From positions 2,957,101 to 3,021,100 of the forward strand of contig CM030863.1 in assembly GCA_018105865.1 (NCBI GenBank): a stretch of 64,000 nucleotides of DNA, read 5' to 3'. Shown piece by piece: positions 44,950-56,200 of this stretch. Position 1 is the stretch's first letter; every line of letters begins with the position of its first letter. Made by a program: the position numbers and the translations under genes. The notes beneath the pieces are model-generated. The model ran no database searches and was not told the DNA's origin. It saw nothing but the letters and a program-made list of their open reading frames with translations. This stretch comes from Metaphire vulgaris. Taxonomy: Eukaryota; Annelida; Clitellata; Crassiclitellata; Megascolecidae.

Positions 44950-45700
44950 AACAGGAAGAAAATCAGGGCTTACTTTCTGCTGTCAATGTCGTTGAGAAAC
45001 ACAGTGACATACTAGTGCTGTTTATTCCAATATATACAGTACAGTTTAAGATATGTCATAATCGCAATAATTTCTCCTTGTGCTATATTCAAATGTTTTT
45101 AAAGAAAATTGGGACGTTGAGGAAACAAAATTACTATGGTAATAATACTCATGCGTTACTACAATTATTATGGTGACCTTCTTGTGATTACGTGAGTAGT
45201 AACTCTATGACCCGTAAGGAAATCTTCCGAATTCAAGCGCTAATCCGTGTTTCTCGGTAAAATTACTTTACAATCATTTTAGTGCGTAATTTTCCGTTTG
45301 AAATTAATCAGAGAATGCGCTTCTTTGGAAATAAATCCTTAAATGTGACAAACTATTTTGTTATTAGCTGTTATGCGAAGCAGCACGTAAATATCTTAGC
45401 GTTAAATTGTTTTAGAATACTGTGGTTACATTATTGTCTGTCCAAGGCAGTGATGCAGAATATCGTGAGCGTTTCATCGTATGGCGTATCAATAAAAGCA
45501 GGTCGTTTTTTATCTCCTTAAATTAAAAAAATTCTAGATGTCAGATTAAAATTTAACCACTTTAGGATAATTTCCACCCCAAAACACGATCTCAGAACAA
45601 CAGTCATACGAGAATCCGTGCGACGATCTGGTCTGTAGGCTTTTCAGATTCATTTTCCCATTGACTTATCGCGCGACACATAGGCCTATATACACTTCAT
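44950..45700. other. intergenic, nothing recognised
   Basis: No supported gene or repeat. It is upstream of Ly6 gene 2 and ends where the inverted repeat arm begins. Confidence 0.45.
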
Positions 45701-45709
45701 ACTGGCGTT

Positions 45710-47560
45710 TGAAATATCTTATTATATAATTCTCGATGTCCGTCGCGTCTGTCCGTCCGTCCGACGGCAACACGGCGGGTATTGCAAGACGCTGTTGTCA
45801 TTGACAACCAAATATTGTTTAATCAAACCGGAGCGTTTAACGAAGCGTCTTAATTGCAGCTTAAACCCCCGTCCCCCCTTCCCTCACCCCATCCCTCTCC
45901 TAATCGCCCAGGCCCCAACCCATTCTCGCCCCGGCCCCAAACCCCCTTTTCCCTTCCCTATCCCCATCTCCTTCCCTCTCCCCATCCCCCTCCCAATCGC
46001 CCCCCAAATCCCCGTTCCCCTTACGTCTCCCCAACCCTTTTCCCTCTCTCCATCCCTCTCCCAGTCGCCCCCCAAACCCCCGTTTCCCTTCCGTCTCCCC
46101 AACCCTTTTCCCTCTCCCCATCCCTCTCCCAATCGCCCCGGCCCCAACCCATTCCGGCCCAGGCCCCAAACCCCCGTTCCCCTTTCCTCTCTCCATCTCT
46201 TTTCCCTCTCCTCATCCCTCTCCCAATCACCCCGGCCCCAACACATTCCGGCCCCAAACCCCTGTTCCTTCCCTCTCCCCATCCCTTTTCCCTCTCCCCA
46301 TCTCTCTCCCAATCGCCTCGGGCCCAACCCATTCCAGCCCCAACCCATTCCCGCCCCGGCCCTAAACCCCCGTTCCCCTTCCCTCTCCCTATCCCCTTCC
46401 AACTACCCATCCCTCTCCCAATCGCCCAGGCCCCAACCCATCAGCGCTCCGCCCTACCCCACCGGCCCCAAACCCCGTTTCCAAACCTACACAACGCTGC
46501 TCCGAAAACCCGTACAACCCACCTTCCTCCTCCCAAGCCTCCATTCCCTCTCCCAATGCCCTGCCCCCATTATTATATATATATTTATTCATTCCTAGCC
46601 TCAATACCTATTTTTTATATTTAACCCCTCAAGTGGGGATTAAATTTTCAGACGTCGTCACCGTACTGGGGATTTAATTTTTGGAAAAGCGTTCTCAGAA
46701 ATGATTGCTGTAACGTTTTAAATTTGCTATATCTCAGGCTATATAGGAGCTAAAAAGATGAGGTTTGCACCATTGTTTAGATTGTTTATTCCTCTTTCTA
46801 ACCGTTTGTGCAAAACAAAAACATTTGGGGGTAGAGTCCACTTTACGGCCTAAAATATCACCCTCTCCCTCCAAAAAAGTTTAAAGCCCCCTAGCAAAAT
46901 ATTTTCAGCGGTAACCCCACTTTGGTCAGCGGCAAAGTTCTAAAGGGATGTCAGAGGAACAAAATAAACCAAAAAGTTTGAAAATCGGTTGACATTTGGC
47001 AAAGATCTATCAATTCTAACCCGATGACCCCAATGTTTGAACATAAGTATTATCGGTGAATTTCGCGAAAGTTTTGAATTCTGAGAAAGTTTCCAATTTT
47101 TTTGAATTTGCTACATCTCGGTCTATATAAGAGCTAAGAAGATGAGGTTTGCACCATTGTTTAGCTTTTTTATTCCTCTTTCTAACCGTCCGTGCAAAAC
47201 AAAAAAGTCCAGCGTTCACGAGCTTTCCGACAATCAAGTGAGAATGAGTAGCAGGCTGTTGCTCGGCGTGAAAAATCAGCACAGCAAACAAGAGAATCAA
47301 GCACTGCATGTCGTTCGACACTGCCAAATCAGTACACTTACGTTGACTATCAAGTTTCAGAAAATTCATGCGAATGGGCGTTAACTCGGTTGAAGGAAAA
47401 GGCGGCGAGTTAAGGACAATTAATTGCGCAAAATGCTATTGCATTTGCGCAAAATCGGGTGGTAGAACAGCCAATCTCCCCCGTCATAAAATGCTATTGC
47501 ATTTGCGCAAAATCGGGTGGTAGAACAGCCAATCTCCCCCGTCATTTTTGACGGGTAAAC
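45710..47560. repeat. inverted copy of the 42042-43695 repeat (arm B)
   Basis: In reverse complement it repeats arm A in order: the TTGCGCAATTAATTGTCC block, the MQCLILLFAVLIFHAEQQP frame (47016-47369, minus), ACCAAAGTGGGGTTACCGCT, the G-rich minisatellite, TTAAGCTGCAATTAAGACGC and GACATCGAGAATTATATA. Arm B has an extra insertion of about 340 bp (46510-46830) that includes a second partial copy of its own sequence. It also has a 57-bp tandem duplication at 47428-47544. Confidence 0.88.
45865..46490. repeat. pyrimidine-rich C/T minisatellite
   Basis: CCCCATCCCTCTCCCAATCG-type units, 7-8 degenerate copies of roughly 60-110 bp. Expanded relative to arm A. The long Pro/Ser/Leu open frames across it are artefacts of base composition. 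Confidence 0.9.
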
Positions 47561-47778
47561 ACCTAGTTAATAAATAATAATGATTATGCACTTCTATACC
47601 ACCATTTCTAATACTCAAGTGTTTCAATCGATGATACTTCAAATCTATCCGCAAAAGACCAGCTCATTCCAGAGATCAGTCAGTGGAAAACAGCAAGACA
47701 GACTATGGAGGAAATGTTAATTGGAAGAGATGTTTCTAAGCCTAGATCTGAAAAACAGTTTATTGGAAGATCTGACAA

Positions 47779-47815
<37 letters not shown>

Positions 47816-47884
47816 CAGATTTTTGCTAAAGAAATAGAAAAGCTCTCTTACCAATTGCACTGCTGGATATAGGCACATTTAACA
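47561..47884. other. intergenic with (GA)n tract
   Basis: (GA)n at 47781-47811. Nothing else recognised. Confidence 0.5.
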
Positions 47885-48262
47885 ATGCATCAGCAAACCT
47901 TGTTGATTGACAATGTTTCGGATGGTTTAACATAGATTTTAAATATTGAGTTGGTCAGACTGCAGTATTTTAAAAACCAGAAGACGAATTTTGAATACAA
48001 TTCTCTGCTGCACACTGACAGTAGCCAGTGAAAGTTTTGAGGAACAGGTTTAATATGATCATGCTTACGAGTCTTTGTCAAGGCCCGGGCAATAGAATTC
48101 TGAATGCCTTGAAGCTTTTGCATATTAGATTTGCCCATATCATTGTAAAGAGAATTGCAATAATCAAGTCTACTGCTGTCAAGCACATTGGCAAGAGTAA
48201 ATAGAGTAGGTTTGGGCACAAGATCACAGATTCTTCGAGTGCGACGTGTAAGGCTATAAAAC
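47885..48262 (-). mobile_element. jockey/CR1-type LINE C-terminal fragment
   Basis: Minus strand VLDSSRLDYCNSLYNDMGKS, NMQKLQGIQNSIARALT and HDHIKPVPQNFHWLLSVCSR match the SRLDYCNSLL...LQxxQNxAAR...HWLPV block of these LINEs. Confidence 0.78.
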
Positions 48263-48445
48263 GAATCCTTCTTCTTCTTCTTCTTCTTAGGTGTCATGTG
48301 ATACTGCGTCAGTGGCCATGGGCTTCCACTGTTCACGATCTCTGGTATTCCTCAGGAGTTCGATGCTGCTGTCCATCTTCAGTCTTTCTTTCAATTTGTC
48401 TGGTTATTATGATCTTTATTTTTCTCGTGGTATTTTACCCTGCAC

Positions 48446-48698
48446 CAGATGATATTCAACTGGCGCTCGCCGGCCAGATCCGGCCCGCCAGAGGCTGTGA
48501 AATGGCCCGCGAATATACTGAAACGATCAATGACATTTTCCTAATACATATTAAACATATTTAAATGGTTTGTTTTCAACTTGCCTGTTTCATACTACTT
48601 ATAGACTATATTTTTGTTAAATAAAATGTTTATAACCTGGTCCTCGGGCACCATTTATAAAAATCTGGCCCATCATGAAATTTAGTTGAATACCCCTG
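48446..48698. mobile_element. hAT-like element (TTCAACTGG...GGCCCGC type)
   Basis: Starts CAGATGATATTCAACTGGCG and ends TTTAGTTGAATACCCCTG. GGCCC-type motifs near both ends. TSD not clean. Confidence 0.6.
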
Positions 48699-48849
48699 CC
48701 CCAACACCATGCCTGTCACAGCCAAGTACTTGAGTCCATCTTTCCTCATCAAGTGCCCGAAAAAATCATCTGTCTTAGCTTGATGGTAACTATCAGCGTT
48801 TGTTACTCTTCGATCATTTGTAACATTTCTTTATTGGTTCGTTTATCCG

Positions 48850-49640
48850 TCCACGGAATTTTTAGCATTCTCCTGTAGAACCACATTTCTTAAGCTTTCA
48901 GTTTCTTTTTCATAGCTTTTGATATGGTCCAAGCTTCTGCTTCATACAGCAGAACTAAGTTCAACTAACCATACTGTACGTAGCACTTAAGTATTCTGAG
49001 CCGTGTTCCTTTTGACATTTTCTTTGCTTGTCAGTATCTGTTTCATATCCACGAAAGCAGATTTTGCCATGTCGATTCTTGTCTTGATGTCTTTGTCGCT
49101 TCTTTCGTCGCTTGTGATAATGCTTCCCGAGAACTTGAACTGTGCTGCTTGTTCTAAATTTTCTCCTCCGTTTAAGAGAATCCTGCATTTAGGCACTTCT
49201 TTGTGTTTGGTATCTACGTGTAAAACAGTATGTCTTTATTGTATTGCTACAAATATTGTATTGATTGTATTGATTGTACAATTGTATTGATACCTTTGCC
49301 TTAACTAGCTTCTGACAGTTTGTCAACTGATCTATGCAGCTCTTTTTCTGAAAAAATGCTATCAGTGTTGCATCATCAGCAAATCTTGCTTTATGTTGTT
49401 ATTATTGCCTCCTCCAATTTTTATGCTTTTCAGATTCTTGATCATTTCAAAATTCTTCCATGCATATATTCAAAAATCCGGTAATTAACCACACCGTGTC
49501 TTAGTCCCTTTAAGATCTGTATCCATTTATCTATATCACCATTTAGCCGTATTGCTGCCTCCTGCTTCCAATATATATTTACTATTAACCTTTTGTCTTT
49601 GCGGTCGATTCCTGCTTTATTCAACTTGAAAAAATGTATT
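48850..49640 (-). mobile_element. LINE RT region, decayed
   Basis: Minus strand reads GIDRKDKRLIVNIYWKQEAA, ILKGLRHGV, KARFADDATLIAFF, KFSGSIITSDERSDKDIKTR, then YEAEAWTISKAMKKKLKA and EMWFYRRMLKIPW. These are successive RT blocks including the FADD catalytic box and the post-RT region. Multiple stops. Confidence 0.82.
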
Positions 49641-49649
49641 CAAATACTA

Positions 49650-49815
49650 AAAGCTGTCTGACAAGGATATGGATTATCTCCAGAATTTTTAAATGCATAC
49701 GAAGAAGAAATCGTGGGAAACAAAGATGACTTAGAGGGAGACAGAGTAATTGGACAGAACATTAATAACCTAAGATTTGCAAGCGATGCAGCGCTGATAT
49801 CATCCATCCTCAGAG
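49650..49815 (+). mobile_element. LINE RT fragment, head to head with the previous one
   Basis: QGYGLSPEFLNAYEEEIVGN and INNLRFASDAALISS match the GCPLSPxLFNLYxEEI...INNLRYADDTALI RT blocks. The catalytic box is FASD and a stop replaces a residue before QG. Confidence 0.75.
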
Positions 49816-49836
49816 TGAAAATTGCGTTCCTGTAGC

Positions 49837-50027
49837 CAGTGTTTAATCTAGACCTCTGGACTCCGGGGGGGAACTGACAAAGCCGGGGGGGAACTGACTA
49901 AGCTGTGGGGATTCTGCTAGGGAGCTGCTGTTAGTTGATGTAGTATGCCAAAATTTCCGAGTGGAATTTGAAATTTCCGGGGAAAAGGGCAATTTTCCCC
50001 TCCGGAAATGGCCTAGATTAAACCCCA
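49837..50027. mobile_element. hAT-like MITE (CAGTGTTTAATCTAGACC)
   Basis: Starts CAGTGTTTAATCTAGACC. The right end GGCCTAGATTAAACCCCA is degraded. Flanking CCTGTAGC and CCTATAGC match 7/8. Confidence 0.75.
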
Positions 50028-50182
50028 CCTATAGCCACAATCTTCCTTGAATCCAAACTCGTTTTCACTTAGTTGAACAGTTTGGATTCAAATGAAATTT
50101 AAATGAAAATTTCAACAAGGCGAATGCGGAAGTTTAAAGTGGATTATTTTATTTGCTACAAATAACAACTTCTTGCAACTTC

Positions 50183-50440
50183 CTGGTAGAGAGTAATTAG
50201 GAAAGTCAGTGAGAAACGAGCCGATGCCTGGAGCAGATACGTTGAGGGCCAATCATATCTTAGGATTTGAAAGCGATTGCATATCTGATGTTAAGGGCAC
50301 ATTTGCCAATTAGTATTGTACATTTTGCTATCTGCATAGCTGAGCAATTACTTTGCATCCAGTTGTGAGTCTTTGCATTTTCATTTAACTTTCAAAAAGT
50401 AAGTACATTTGTGATAAGACATGAGGTGAAAATCGTTAAT
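50183..50440. repeat. dispersed repeat, direct copy of 35455-35740
   Basis: See shared words GAGCCGATGCCTGGAGCAG and ATAGCTGAGCAATTACTT. Flanked by CTTCCTGGTA-type words in both places. Confidence 0.7.
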
Positions 50441-50589
50441 AAGCGTCAGTTCCTGAAATATACTGGTATAATACTAATATAGTATTTTTATACCAGGAAG
50501 TTGCAGGAACTGTCAACTGTCATTTGTAACCAATAAAATTAACCATCTTAGACTTTCGAATTATTATATATGATTAATAATAATATTAG

Positions 50590-50609
50590 TAATGATGATG
50601 ATGATGATG

Positions 50610-50642
<33 letters not shown>

Positions 50643-50658
50643 TAATAATAATAATAAT

Positions 50659-50698
<40 letters not shown>

Positions 50699-50700
50699 CA
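50590..50700. repeat. (GAT)n-(AAT)n microsatellite
   Basis: Short GAT block followed by long, slightly interrupted AAT. Confidence 0.95.
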
Positions 50701-50737
50701 GAGTAGTTGAGTAGAGTAGTTATTTCAACCAGGACAT

Positions 50738-50975
50738 TGTTGACCAGATGATGATTTTTGAAGATAACCAAAGCTGTATCAAACTAATTCAAGATGAAAA
50801 GTCGTGCAGGCGGACAAAGCACGTAGTCACTATTAAGTACCATTTCATTCGGGAACTATATATTATGACTGACGACATTGAAATTAAGTACTGTCCAACC
50901 AGTGAATTGCCAGAGGACTTACTAACCAAACGGCTCGACTAAATCAAACTGAAGCAGTTATCAGACATTTATGGA
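50738..50975 (+). mobile_element. Ty1/copia retrotransposon RNase H remnant
   Basis: Encodes MIFEDNQSCIKLIQDEKSC, then RRTKHVVTIKYHFIRELYI and IEIKYCPTSELPEDLLTKRL. This is the EDNQ...KHIDxRYHFIRE...ADxLTK pattern of the copia RNase H C-terminus. 5' part and LTR are not seen. Confidence 0.82.
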
Positions 50976-51299
50976 ATAATTTAGTTTACAGTTTTTACAG
51001 TTCATTCAGTCTGATGATGAATAATGTGCTATTGTAACTCTTAATATACAGTAGGCTTCAAGTATTTTTGTTTTGACAGTAGTGACATTGAATTTCTATT
51101 GCATAACTGCAACCTTGTGAATCTTTGCGGGGGTGTTTGATGTTGTTGTTAGATGCTGGACACTCACTTACTTACCAATCTACTATTCAACGATTCTTTG
51201 GTGCTTATATCTTCGTGCTTTGTTCTGTAGATCTTTTAGCAGATAGAAGTTCATTTAAGTAATATGTAGGCCTATGTTTACACATAAACGTCCTCCTAT

Positions 51300-51358
51300 C
51301 GTCGTCATAATAATAATCATCATCATCATAATCGCCATCGTCATCGCCATCAATAACG

Positions 51359-51406
<48 letters not shown>

Positions 51407-51605
51407 ACAACAACAACATCATCATCATCATCATCATCAACAACATCAACAACATGACATCATCATCTTATCATCATCTTTTCATCCTATTATATCATCA
51501 TCATCATCATCATCATCATCTCTTCATAGCATCCCTTATCACACCACATCATATCATATCATATCATCAATTCATCATTGTAATCATCATCGTCATCGTC
51601 ATCTC
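51300..51605. repeat. (CAT)n-rich simple repeat
   Basis: ATC/CAT arrays with CAACAA interruptions. Confidence 0.95.
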
Positions 51606-51879
51606 GTCATTGTCGTGAGATCGATGAAGCGTTTGTGGCTGTGGCCTTTGCGATCAACCTACACCGTTCAGGACTTTGTGCAGCTTCAAATGCTTCGGAA
51701 TTTGGCAATTCGCAGTCACGTGACACTTCGATTTGGCCAGGTAATTGGCAGTCAACCTTGTACGGGTTGTATGCATTTCAAGAGTCTGAAAGTACGTAGC
51801 CACTGTCGGACTGACATCTAAGACAAAAGGCAACATTTGCTGGAACATCTTCTGGAAGCCTTTAATTTAATTAGCATGA

Positions 51880-51990
51880 TTTAAAATGGCTTAAGAGGCA
51901 GTACTGCCTGTGTGAAAACCACTAGGCGCACTGACGGGGCTTGAACCCGCTCCGTCAGCCTGGCGCTCCAGCACATAACCCACTCTGCCC
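51880..51990 (-). mobile_element. tRNA-derived SINE with LINE-like tail
   Basis: Minus strand head GGGGCAGAGTGGGTTATGTG and B box GCGGGTTCAAGCCCC, followed by TAGTGGTTTTCACACAGGCA and GCCTCTTAAGCCATTTTAAA. The tail matches the 3' UTR of the 32112-32840 LINE. Confidence 0.7.
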
Positions 51991-52184
51991 CTTGCGTAAG
52001 AATCGACGTGAACTTACAGCTGGACGCGGTTTAAACTTCTCCGTTGCGTTTGGGAATCTCCTCGTTGTTAGACTAAATAATTAATTATAGGCTATTTAAC
52101 ACCCAGAATCCAACGCATGTTGCAGCTATGGAAAGATTCCAAATTTTCCAATCAGCCTATGTCGGAGTTCAGACGTCATAACCC

Positions 52185-52461
52185 CAGGGCCGCCGAAAGG
52201 GGGAGCAGTGGGGAGGGAGGAAATGCACAGAGGCCCGGAGGTCTGGAGGGGGTCTGGGCCGATGATGAAGATGTATAATTAACAATAACAAGAGGGAAAA
52301 GGTTACAATGTCACGGCGTGCACAGGGAAAAGGGGAGAGGCCGGCGCCGAGGACATCATGAACAGCGTGAGAAAAAAGGTCGTCAGCAATAATTTTTAAG
52401 ACTTGTCAGGGGCCCGCCGGGCGTTCTGCACAGGGGCCCGGAATTTCTCTCGGCGGGCCTG
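52185..52461. mobile_element. hAT-like MITE, family D
   Basis: CAGGGCCGCCGAAAGG ... TTTCTCTCGGCGGGCCTG. Flanking CATAACCC and CATAACCA match 7/8. Confidence 0.82.
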
Positions 52462-52677
52462 CATAACCATATAGCAGAACAGGTAGTATGCAGCAGGAGT
52501 AGATACGGATCTTATTAGTCCGGATGTTTAGAGGAGGTAGAAAATTCTGTGTTGGAAGTATAATCCGACGCATACTGCGCTTTTGCAAATTCGGGGACCG
52601 ATCGCTATCTTGAAATCGACCAGTAGGTACAGTATATCATTTGGTCCTAAAGCATTTATTGGTGGTTGATGTATCGG

Positions 52678-52878
52678 CAGTGGCGTAGCCAGCTTAAGTA
52701 AATTGAGGTTGTTAACTGGTGGCACTATGCAACTAAACACCAGCGGGAGCCGCGGTCGAGCCTTACTACACCCCTCCTTCAACAAAAAGTCAACGAATTC
52801 ACATCAATTGTGTTTGTCATATTTTATTGAAATGGAGTTGTTGGAACAACCCCAAACAACCCCGTGGTTGCGCCACTG
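52678..52878. mobile_element. hAT-like MITE (CAGTGGCGTAGCCAGC)
   Basis: CAGTGGCGTAGCCAGC ... CCCGTGGTTGCGCCACTG. Perfect TSD TGTATCGG at 52670-52677 and 52879-52886. Confidence 0.92.
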
Positions 52879-52938
52879 TGTATCGGAGGTAGGCTACTGG
52901 GGTTACTATACGTCCTTAGACGGTCATCTCAGCTGCAG

Positions 52939-53191
52939 CAGAGATGTCCATGGGTCCATTTTTTAGAACCCAATCCAACCCAACCCATCAAATCTCCAAC
53001 CCAACCCATGCTGATAATAGGTTTACTTGACCCACCCCAACACACTATAATACATTACAGTTTCTTAAACCATTAATCATTTTCTGACCCAACCCAACCT
53101 ATCATTAATATGGAAAAGTGTGACCCACCCTAACCCTATCCAACCCAACCCAACCCAATCCATGGATTTGCCCAACCCATGGACATCTCTG
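52939..53191. mobile_element. hAT-like MITE, family F
   Basis: CAGAGATGTCCATGGGTCC ... CCATGGACATCTCTG. Perfect TSD AGCTGCAG at 52931-52938 and 53192-53199. It begins 35 bp past the GPCR stop codon, so it probably lies in the 3' UTR. Confidence 0.93.
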
Positions 53192-53225
53192 AGCTGCAGT
53201 CTTTGTTTCCTTCTGGTCGACTGTT

Positions 53226-56200
53226 CTAGCGGTCCGTTCCGGAGGTCACCAGGGTATAAACGAGAGGTAGGTCTTGAACTAGTACGGTGACCAAGCAGTT
53301 TGATATCAGGACGTATCCTAGTACGGCGGCCTGCAAATGAACTGGGGAGACGGTGAAGTAGGTGGGTACAAGGGTCACCCAGCAGAAGGATGTCGCCGAC
53401 ACCGATGCGAACGTCAATCGGGCCACGTTGAACTTGACCGGCAATCTTCGGGACATGAACGATATTCCAGCGATTGCGAACAATATGGCGGCGTTGTACG
53501 AGAGTGGATAGAGAAAGGAGAAGTTCGGTCCGTAGCAGAAGATTTCGACGTATTTCGTGTAGACGTTTGGCATTTTGAGTGTCGCTCTGGACGGTAGCGA
53601 GATCTCGGTTGACGCCAACACGACCACCTGTTCCGCAAAACGGATTCAGATACACGACACGGGCTTAGCAAAGAGTCCACGACCGCAACGCCTATATTGC
53701 ACGCTGTACAGCGTGTCGAGAAATTTGGTCTATTTTAAAGGAGGGATACGTCCATTTTCTCACAGAAAATAAAAACCCTCTGGCCTACGAAGGAAAGCCA
53801 AATATTAATTACTTATTTGCCACCATAACGATATGTTCAATTAAGAGAAAATTGTCATCCCTAAAATTAGAACTTCTGAAAGCTACAGTATAGCCCTGAA
53901 AATTTTGCTCTAAAACCTCCTGAAAGTAGACCTACTGTTGGCTGTTAACAATAAGAAAGCTTTAGAGATTATATATTTAGAACCAAATGTTTACAAAGTC
54001 ATCAGCATGTCTGCAAATTTTCGAGTCTAAACGTATAAGTTGAGTTTGGGCGGTTAAAGTTTTACTGAAGATAAAAGCTCAAGATAGAGAGGAGTGGCGA
54101 CGATGTGTATGGAATCTGTCTTTGGACAGAGCACCTGAAGAAGAAGAAGAAGAAGAAGAAGAAGAAGAAGAAGAAGAAGACGAAGAAGAAGAAGAAGAAG
54201 AAGAAGAAGAAGCTTCGCTGTCATTTGGAACCGAGCAATTAGACTTCTCTTAGCAGCAGTCAATAAAATTATGGCCTCATAGTATAGAAGACCTTTTACC
54301 TGTACAGAGATCAAGATGGTCACCGCGATGATCTCTGATTTCATCGACACGCAATATAGCTGCTGAACGTGTCTTCGTCTAGACACGAAATCTCTGTAGA
54401 TCTGAACGACCTTGACCAGTTGCGGAGCGTACGTGAGGCAGACGCTCAGATGGTAGAAGGCTCCGCGAACGGAACACAAGAGCCGGAAGGCAGCAGGGTG
54501 AAGGAGAAGAATCGCGACCGTTACACCTCCCAGCAGCATTCCAACCAGAGAGAGAAATCGTAGGTGGAGCGTGGAATCTTTCATCGACACGTCTTGACGT
54601 CTTCGTCTGTACACGGTTCCACACGCTGTGACCAGAAGAGACGATAGCGCCGTTAAGCAGATGATGAGCACGGAATGAAAGTTCTCCGGTCGGAGATAGT
54701 CAGCTGGAATTTCCAGGCAATGTGTTGCGTTCACTTCTTCAGGCCAAAAGAACATTGGACACGCCTCACAACTGGACCGATCCAGGACAACTATTTCGTT
54801 GTCGCGACACCGGGCGCACGACCAGCAGCATGTCCGAGGTTGTTCTTTTATCCGAAACTCATTGTTCAAACACGGATTGCTACATACGGACGTTGGCGGT
54901 CTAGAATTATCGGTGTCGTTGGAAGTGGAGCTGTTTTGGAACACTTTCCAATTTAGCAGTGTGCTGTTTATGTAAAGTTTATCGTCTGCAGCGTTCCAGA
55001 GGCCAACGATCCTGCTTATAGCGTTCGAAGAATTTGAGTGTGGAATATAGAACTGTTTTACAACGATATTCTCCAGCATATCGCCGTTTGCGTCGAATTT
55101 TATTCTTCCCAGAACGCCCTCGAATGTGGATTCGTGTAGTAGACTCAACAGTTTGTCTCCTTTGATACAGTCCATGAGTATTCGTCTCTGCAGAAATCCG
55201 TCTGGACAGTTGTCCACTATGTAGCGGTGCAGTGCCTGTGCGTAGACCATGTAGGCGTCGTGTTGTCTATTGTACTCGACGGGGTTCGTTTGGCACATAG
55301 TCGAGTTCATAGTCAGGTTAAGATTGCAGACGTTACCGGACTTCTGAATTCCCCATTTGTCGCGAAACGAACAGTTGTAATTCTGTTCCCACGCCTTCAA
55401 AATCCACGGATTTCCCATGCTCATCTGTGGTGTAATACTTGGCAGATAATTGTTCACGAAATCTTGAATCGAAAGAGACGGATGTGTGACGAACATCGAA
55501 CCGTCCAGCATGTTTTCCATCGTCGGTTCGTACTCGTACCTCTGCACGGAATCCCCTCCGATCCAGAGGAACGTTCCGACTCGACGTCTGTTGCGCATTT
55601 CTCTGAACAAATTTCGCGCCCTCGTCACGTCCTCAACGAAGACGGTGTCGTATAAAATTATTTCCCCCATAAAGTTATTTCCTGGTCAAGTTTTGATTGG
55701 TCGGCAGATAGCCTGTCAATCAAGATTAGAACCGCCCTCCCATAGCAACGACAACTATAATTTTATTTCCTCCTTGGGAATTCTTTGCAGGCAACCAATG
55801 GCAATGCTTGAAGCAATTATATGGGTGGAGCCATGAGGCATAACACATACGCAAATCTCATGCATATACACAAGTTCATAAATATTCATTACCTATAACC
55901 ACGGTGATTGGCTGCCAATTACAGTCAATCACAGTCGTCCTATCTATCATTTGTTTTTCGAATGCGGTCAATCGCGATTTTGACAAAGTAGTTTCAAATT
56001 TCCATTTGACAAAGTAGCTTCAAGTTTACATTTAATGAGATAGAAATTGCAATAATCACTTGGTGTTAAATGTTGTATTACGCTCACTGTTATGTTGTTC
56101 TGCAGTGGTTTTTTGTTACTCATCCTCGTACTGTACATTCATTGGTTTGTCAATAAACTTCTACGGTGCCACAATCATATCAGTGGTTTACACACAGGTT

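Noticed and set aside
45795..46624. Two overlapping open frames of over 250 codons, rich in Pro, Ser and Leu
   Set aside because: They cover a C/T-rich minisatellite. Several frames on both strands are open at once, which is expected from composition, not coding.
53077..53655. Alternative 192-codon minus frame over the GPCR last exon
   Set aside because: The overlapping frame 53226-53627 has TM5-7 and the FNVARL...CWVTLVPTYF signature; the other frame runs into a MITE and has no family match.
55227..55836. Plus-strand frames opposite the GPCR exon
   Set aside because: Antisense shadows of the ligand-binding domain exon.
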